Source of the DNA: Hevea brasiliensis
Lineage: Eukaryota > Streptophyta > Magnoliopsida > Malpighiales > Euphorbiaceae
NCBI RefSeq assembly: GCF_030052815.1
Contig: NC_079496.1
Coordinates: 40,697,593-40,761,592 of the forward strand
Reading direction: 5' to 3'
Length of the DNA: 64,000 nucleotides
In this document: positions 58,925 to 64,000 of the stretch, in pieces
Position numbering within the stretch: position 1 is the stretch's first letter
Layout of the letters: each line of letters starts with the position of its first letter
The notes under the pieces: model-generated
Seen by the model: the letters and a program-made list of their open reading frames with translations, nothing else
Databases searched by the model: none
Told to the model about the DNA's origin: nothing
Program-made: the position numbers and the translations under genes

Positions 58925-60679
58925 ACTATATTTGCCATTCAGATTGATGTTTATATGATTTAATTGTGTGTTTGATCATGAGATCAAGAGTTTATTGCTG
59001 GTTGCAAAGTCAAAGTGGCGGCACAAATGATGAACACCATGGTGTGCATGGTTGATGCATCACAATGGTGTGCAAAGGTAAATGGATGGTGAATGTGCAA
59101 TTGTTGTATGATTTAAAATCCATTTTATGTCTAATTAAATTGTTTAATTAGAATTTTTATCACACAATTAAATTATGATTCAAATCAGAATTTTAAAAAT
59201 TGTTTGAATGTGATTCAAATCTGAATTTTAAAAGTTGTTTGAATGTGATTCAAATCTGAATTTTTAAAGTTGTTTGAATCATATTTAAATCTGATTTTTT
59301 AAAATTGATTGAATAAAATTCAGATCTGATTTTTTAAAAAATATTTGAATGTGATTCAAATCTGATTTTTTAAAAAATGTTTGAATGTGATTCAAATCTG
59401 AATTTTTAAAGTTGTTTAAATGTGATTTTTTAAATTTGTTTGAATGAGATTCAAATCTGAATTTTTAAATTTATTTGAATCATATTCAAATCTGAATTTT
59501 TAAGTTGAATATGAGATATTCAATTTAATTTAAGTATGTATGTTTTATTTAATTGTTAAATAGTGATATGCATGATGGATGATCATGGACTATAAAAGAC
59601 CAATGTGATTGGATTTATTTCTTTTATGTTTCTTTGGGATTGTAAATAAATTAATTTATTTTAATTTATTTTGGGCATGTATTATTAAGTTTGTAATAAT
59701 TTTTGGGTTGTAATTTCATTTATTTAAGTTCTTGTAAATTTTCCTTGGTATGCCAAGGATTACTATGTAATATTGGATTGCAAGAAGTTCAAGGAGGTCA
59801 AGAGCATTGGTGGGACCAGTGGGAGGAATTCAAGATCAAGTGTTGATTATGTACTCCTTCAGCAACTCTTGTAAAATGAATGAATGAAATGCACCTAGAA
59901 TGCCCGATTCAATTCTTGGTGGCTCAATTGAATCCCTTAGAAAGTCCATGATCATACCATATTTCTCGCTTATCCATGAATGCATGAGATGTATGGGAAT
60001 GTATGCAATTATATGATATATGCATGCTAAATGGATAATGTGCAAAGTGAGACCTTAATAGTAAATAGAATGACCATAAAATCTTCCAAACAAATGTTTA
60101 AGTTGGAAATGCTATAATTAAAGTAATTATAACATAGGCCCTCCATTAGGGCAATTATTTTAAGAAATTTTAAATAGTTGCATAAGATGCAATTTATTTA
60201 AGAGATTTTCTTAAGAATAATTGTTAAGCATGAGATGTTGTAAATATGTAAATGGTTTGGTGGCCAATATTGGATGTACCTGAGGACATTAAAATTATTT
60301 GCATAATTACTGGCTCAATGGGATCAACTTAACTAATGCAAGATAAGTCAATAATGGATGTACCTGAGTTTTTGAGAATTAGGGGGTAGGTAAAGGATTG
60401 AACCTAACATGAGATGTGATGGGCAAAGAGTTGCTCACTTATAGTTTATTGTAATTCCAATAATGGATGTACCTGAGGATGATCAATAGAATTATAAGAA
60501 TTCAATCACCCACTAGAAATCCATCCAACTAGGATTTCCGTTTTCTACTTTGGAAGTGTAGGATTCGCTAAGTTAGTGGGAGGACCAATTTGATTAAAAG
60601 ACCATAATCAATTTGGTTAATTACATGATACATTTACTAATTAATCTGGTTACTTTCTGCAGTTAATTTTCTGATAAAA
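58925..60679 (+). other. 5' leader of copia E
   Basis: Minisatellite at 59175-59500 and three GGATGTACCTGAG motifs at about 60269, 60354 and 60464. The segment 58990-59110 differs from B and C ('ttgcaaagtcaaagtggcggc' against 'ttggatcatgagatgtggcg'), so the first part of the leader is diverged or replaced. No gene is seen. Confidence 0.7.
59175..59500 (+). repeat. Leader minisatellite of copia E
   Basis: Homologous array. One unit is shortened near 59415-59435 compared with B and C. Confidence 0.8.
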
Positions 60680-61445
60680 ATGATCACAAAACAACCACCA
60701 CCATCCAATATCCTTGCAAGCATACTTGATCACAATAGGTTGACTGGACCTGATCTGTCTGATTGGCTAAGAAATTTGAAACTTGTCCTGAACCTTGAAC
60801 ATATAGGATATGTTCTAGATTCAAATGTTCCTGGTCCCTTACCTCCAGAGGCCACACAAGAGGAACATGAAACTTTGGACAAGTGGAAGGAGCATGATAT
60901 GAGAGCTAAGTGTTACATGCTTGCTTCCATGAGTAATGAGTTACAGAAGCAACATGAGAACATGCAGAGTGCGAGTGAGATCCTCCTTCACCTACAAGAG
61001 TTGTATGGTGAGCACAACAGGAATGCTAGGTATGAGATATCTAGGCAGCTGTTCCGCATGAGGATGTTTGAGGGACAGAATGTTGGGGATCATGTCCACA
61101 AGATGATTCGGCTGATTGAGCAGTTGGAATATCTTGACTTCAACATGGATTTCCAACTATAGACGGATTTGATCCTTCAGTCCCTTCCTTGGTCTTTTGG
61201 GAAATTTTGTGACAAATTTCCATATGACTCAACAGGAATGCACCTTAGCTGGTTTACTCAACATGCTGGTTATTGCCTAAAAGAATATGCCAGGCAATAA
61301 AGGAAAAGAGGTAGCTTTGGTTGCATCTTCTTCTGCTGGAAAGTCCAACAAGAAGAAGGGCAATAAGAAAAAGAAACTTCAGATTCCTGGTCCTTCTAAG
61401 AAAATAGCTAAACAGAAAAGGAAGACTAAAGCTGATGAAGGCAAA
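60680..61445 (+). pseudogene. Copia E gag (stops and frameshift)
   Basis: ATG at 60680 ('MITKQPPPSN'; others have MST). The N-terminus is intact in E alone among the young copies, including 'LSDWLRNLK'. The capsid region is open to TAG at 61160-61162 (Gln to stop in 'DFQLQTD'). An extra A at about 61203 shifts the frame, and a TAA replaces Gln in 'VIAQKN' at about 61277. From 61287 the basic tail ('GPSKKIAKQKRKTK') is open up to the repeat array. Confidence 0.86.
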
Positions 61446-61536
61446 GGAAAGTGTTCCACTGCCAACAGGAAAGTGTTTCCATTGCCAATAGGAAAGTGTT
61501 TCCATTTCCAGTAAGAAAGTGTTTCCACTGGCCAGA
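61446..61536 (+). repeat. Four 23-bp tandem repeats at gag-pol junction (E)
   Basis: Units start at 61446, 61468, 61491 and 61514. The first has lost one T and is 22 bp, which throws gag and pol out of phase although the unit number matches C. Confidence 0.92.
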
Positions 61537-64000
61537 GTATAGCAATCTAAATGAATACAATGCCATGGTGAAAACCAACTCAAGTTCAAAATATATTTGG
61601 CACTTAAGGTTATGTCATGTTGCAGAAGATAGGATTGCAAAATTAGAGAAAATGGGGATTCTATCCTCATTGGGCTCTGAGCCTACTCCAACTTGTGAAT
61701 CTTGCCTTCAGGGCAAAATGACTAGATCACCCTTTGTTGGACAGGGGCTAAGAGCTGAAAATATTTTGGTGCTAATACATAGTGATGTATGTGGTCCATT
61801 TAAAGAAATGGCTAGAGGGGGCTTTCATTATTTTTACCTTTACTGATGATAAATCAAGATTTGGGTATTTGTATTTGATGAAATACAAACATGAATCCTT
61901 TGAAAAGTTCAAAGAATTTAAATCTGAAGTAGAAAATCAAACAGGAAAGAGTATTAAAGCTCTTCGATCAGATCGTGGAGGTGAATATTTGAGTCTCGAA
62001 TTTGATGAATACTTGAGAGAGCATGGCATTATTTCTCGGTGACTCCTCCGAGGCATACGGCTAAATGGTGTATCCGAAAGGAGAAATCGTACCCTATTGG
62101 ATATGGTACGTAGTATGATGAGCTATACTGATATGTCAATCTTCTTTTGGGGATTTGCATTAGAATCAGCTTTGTATATTCTGAATAGGATTCCATCAAA
62201 ATCAGTTTCTTCCACACCTTATGAGATATGGCATGGAAGAAAACCAAGTCTTAAGCATGTTAAGATTTGGGGTTGTCCAGCTTATATCAAAAAAGCTGAA
62301 CACTGATAAATTGGAGACCATATCAGAAAAGGGTCGATTTGTTGGATATCCAAAAGATAGTTTTGGATATTATTTTTATTTGCCTACTTCACAAAAGGTT
62401 GTGATAAGTAGAGATGCCACATTTCTTGAACAACAGTTTGTTCAAGAAGGAGGCAAAGGAAGGCAAATAGAGTTAGAATTGGAGAATTCTGACCAACCAA
62501 CATATCAGATGGATATAGATCCATCTAGTCAACCTATACCCGTTGATGAAACATCTACAGTTGTTCCTCGTAGAACAACCAGGGTATCTCACCCACCAGT
62601 GAGATATGGTTTTCTTCATGAAGAAGAACAAGAGTTGTCTACTCATGAAGAAGTAGATCATGGAGATGATCCACTTGCCTATGAAGAAGCTATATCAGAT
62701 ATAGACTTTTCAAAATGGATTGAAGCTATGAAATTTGAGATTGATTCCATGTATAAGAATCAAGTTTGGGATCATGTTGACCCACCTGAAGGTATTGTAC
62801 CTATAGGGAACAAATGGGTTTTCAAGAAGAAAATTGGTTCTGATGGAAAGGTAGAGACCTATAAGGCAAGGCTAGTAGCAAAAGGGTTTCGCCAAAGGTA
62901 AGGAATCGACTATGAGGAGACTTTATCGCCTGTTGCCATGCTTAAATCAATTAGGATTTTATTAGCAATGGCTGCATACTATGATTATGAGATTTGGCAG
63001 ATGGATGTCAAAACAGCTTTTCTCAATGGATACATTGAAGAAAACATTTTCATGGAACAACCTAGGGGATTTGAATCCCAAGATGGTTCCAAGGTATGCA
63101 AGCTAAAGCGATCTATTTATGGGTTAAAACAAGCTTCGAGGAGTTGGAACATCCGTTTTGATGAAGCTATTAAATCCTTTGGTTTTATCAAAAATGAGGA
63201 TGAGCCATGTGTATATAAGAAGGTTAGTGACAGTGCTATCACTTTCCTTGTCTTATATGTGGATGACATACTGTTGATGGGTAATGACATAGGTATGTTG
63301 ATGACTATAAAGGTATGGTTGTCAAATACATTCTCCATGAAAGACTTAGGGGAGGCAACCTATATTCTTGGGATTCGCATCTATAGAGATAGAGCGAAAC
63401 GAATAATTGGTTTATCCCAAAGTCTATACTTGGAAAAGGTGTTAAAGAGGTTTAACATGCTTGATTCCAAGAGAGGATTGTTACCAGTGAGACATGGTAT
63501 CCATCTTTCTAAAGAGATGTCTCCAAAGACACCTGAAGAAAGAGATAAGATGGCCAGGATTCCATGTGCTTCGGCTATTGGAAGTTTAATGTATGCAATG
63601 TTGTGCACTAGGCCGGATATCGCATATGCTGTTAGTTTGACTTGCAGGTGTCAATCCAATCCAGGTTTGGAACACTGGTTAGCTGTCAAGAACATCCTTA
63701 AGTACTTGAGAAGAACTAAGGATTTATTCTTGATTTATGGAGGTGGAGACTTGCAATTGGATGGTTATACTGATTATGATTTCCAATCAGATATTGATGA
63801 TAGAAAGTCTACCTCTGGATATGTGTTCATTTGTAATGGAGGTGCAGTCAGTTGGAAGAGTTCCTAACAGAGCACGACTGCAGATTCCACTACAGAGGCT
63901 GAGTATATTCGCATCGAGATCCGCAAAGGAAGCTGTTTGGATTAAAAGTTCGTGGAGAACTTACAGTAGTTCCTTCCATTGAGTCGGCGGTTCCATTACC
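61451..64000 (+). pseudogene. Copia E pol: integrase, RT, RNase H (broken, runs off the window)
   Basis: Pre-integrase and integrase: 'FHCQQESVSIANRK', 'HLRLCHVAED', 'DVCGPF' to about 61830, where two bases are missing. It then continues with 'SDRGGEYLS' to about 62040, where a cluster of CTG/CAG sites is scrambled. It resumes at 62097 and shifts at about 62293 (one extra base). RT runs from 62221 with TAA at 62899 (Gln of 'RQRQG'), then 62938-63867 with 'LYVDDILLMGND' and 'DGYTDYDFQSD' (Tyr for Ser) to TAA at 63865 (Lys of 'SSKQ'). Past that, more scrambled CTG/CAG sites (63905-63990). No protease region. Confidence 0.86.

Larger units (their letters stand above)
15907..64000 (-). mobile_element. 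Copia LTR retrotransposon D (host of nested insertions, right end not reached)
   Basis: A minus-strand copia element of the same family as A, seen in four pieces: 15907-18525, 43315-43769, 53329-56804, and a remainder beyond the window. It is split by gypsy F (18526-43309), copia C (43770-53323) and copia E (from 56805). Joined in order, the pieces give the 3' LTR, RNase H, RT, integrase, pre-integrase, protease, gag and part of the leader. Target duplications at the breaks are GCAAA/GCAAG for F and AACAT/ATCAT for C. The PBS and 5' LTR of D lie to the right of the window. Being host to three insertions, D is older than F, C and E. Confidence 0.88.
56805..64000 (+). mobile_element. Copia LTR retrotransposon E (protease-deleted subfamily, right end not reached)
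   Basis: Plus-strand copy inserted in the leader of D; left flank ACAAC (56800-56804) would be the target duplication. It contains the 5' LTR 56805-58909, PBS 58911-58924, leader, gag from 60680, four 23-bp repeats, integrase, RT, and RNase H to the window end. The 3' LTR and the rest of D lie beyond 64000. Confidence 0.92.

Noticed and set aside
1..64000. A new cellular defence, toxin or biosynthetic system
   Set aside because: All coding sequence is recognisable gag-pol of two LTR retrotransposon families, and no other gene is supported.

Overview
The window is plant nuclear DNA, most likely AT-rich dicot heterochromatin, made almost entirely of LTR retrotransposons inserted into one another. 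There is no recognisable host gene, rRNA, tRNA, CRISPR or bacterial-type feature. Plant origin is inferred from Ty1/copia and Ty3/gypsy elements primed by initiator-Met tRNA, kilobase-long LTRs and the nested architecture. I cannot name the species.

Two main families are present. The copia family has LTRs of about 2.1 kb (TGTTAGTAG...CGTTCCTTCA), a leader of about 1.8 kb and a single gag-pol frame. Five copies occur: A (1455-10804, minus), B (32962-42509, plus), C (43770-53323, plus), D (15907 to beyond 64000, minus, split by insertions) and E (56805 to beyond 64000, plus). The gypsy family has LTRs of about 4 kb (TGTCACACC...GGTGTTACA as read on the plus strand) and a minus-strand coding region with a chromovirus-like integrase. 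F (18526-43309) is the copy with two LTRs. H (465-13626) is a solo LTR. I (1-464 plus 13632-15759) is a partial LTR cut by the window edge. G (19000-23221) is a 4.2-kb solo LTR of a related gypsy family.

Nesting order, read from interrupted sequences and target-site duplications: A sits in H, and H sits in I. G and B sit in the two LTRs of F, F sits in D, and C and E also sit in D. Only about 147 bp (15760-15906) belongs to neither family, and it ends in a TG/TA microsatellite at the D insertion point.

No element has an intact coding region. A and D are older, keep a protease region, and carry point stops and small frameshifts. B, C and E are younger and form a derived subfamily: the end of the Gag zinc knuckle, the whole protease and the start of the integrase pre-domain are gone, replaced by a 23-bp tandem repeat (three units in B, four in C and E). 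The number of units sets the gag-to-pol reading frame. B, C and E would need protease from a relative in order to move. Their sequence also shows base swaps confined to CTG/CAG sites, which looks like an uncorrected long-read base-calling artefact at CHG-methylated cytosines, so some apparent breaks in them may not be real. F is a wreck with a capsid-less gag remnant, a broken partial integrase, and then a second integrase copy that lacks one catalytic Asp.

I found no undescribed cellular system. The best leads are the protease-deleted subfamily with its frame-setting repeat, the CHG-linked error signature, the conserved leader motifs, an antisense ORF open in all eight copia LTR copies, and the inverted arrangement of young copies inside an old one.
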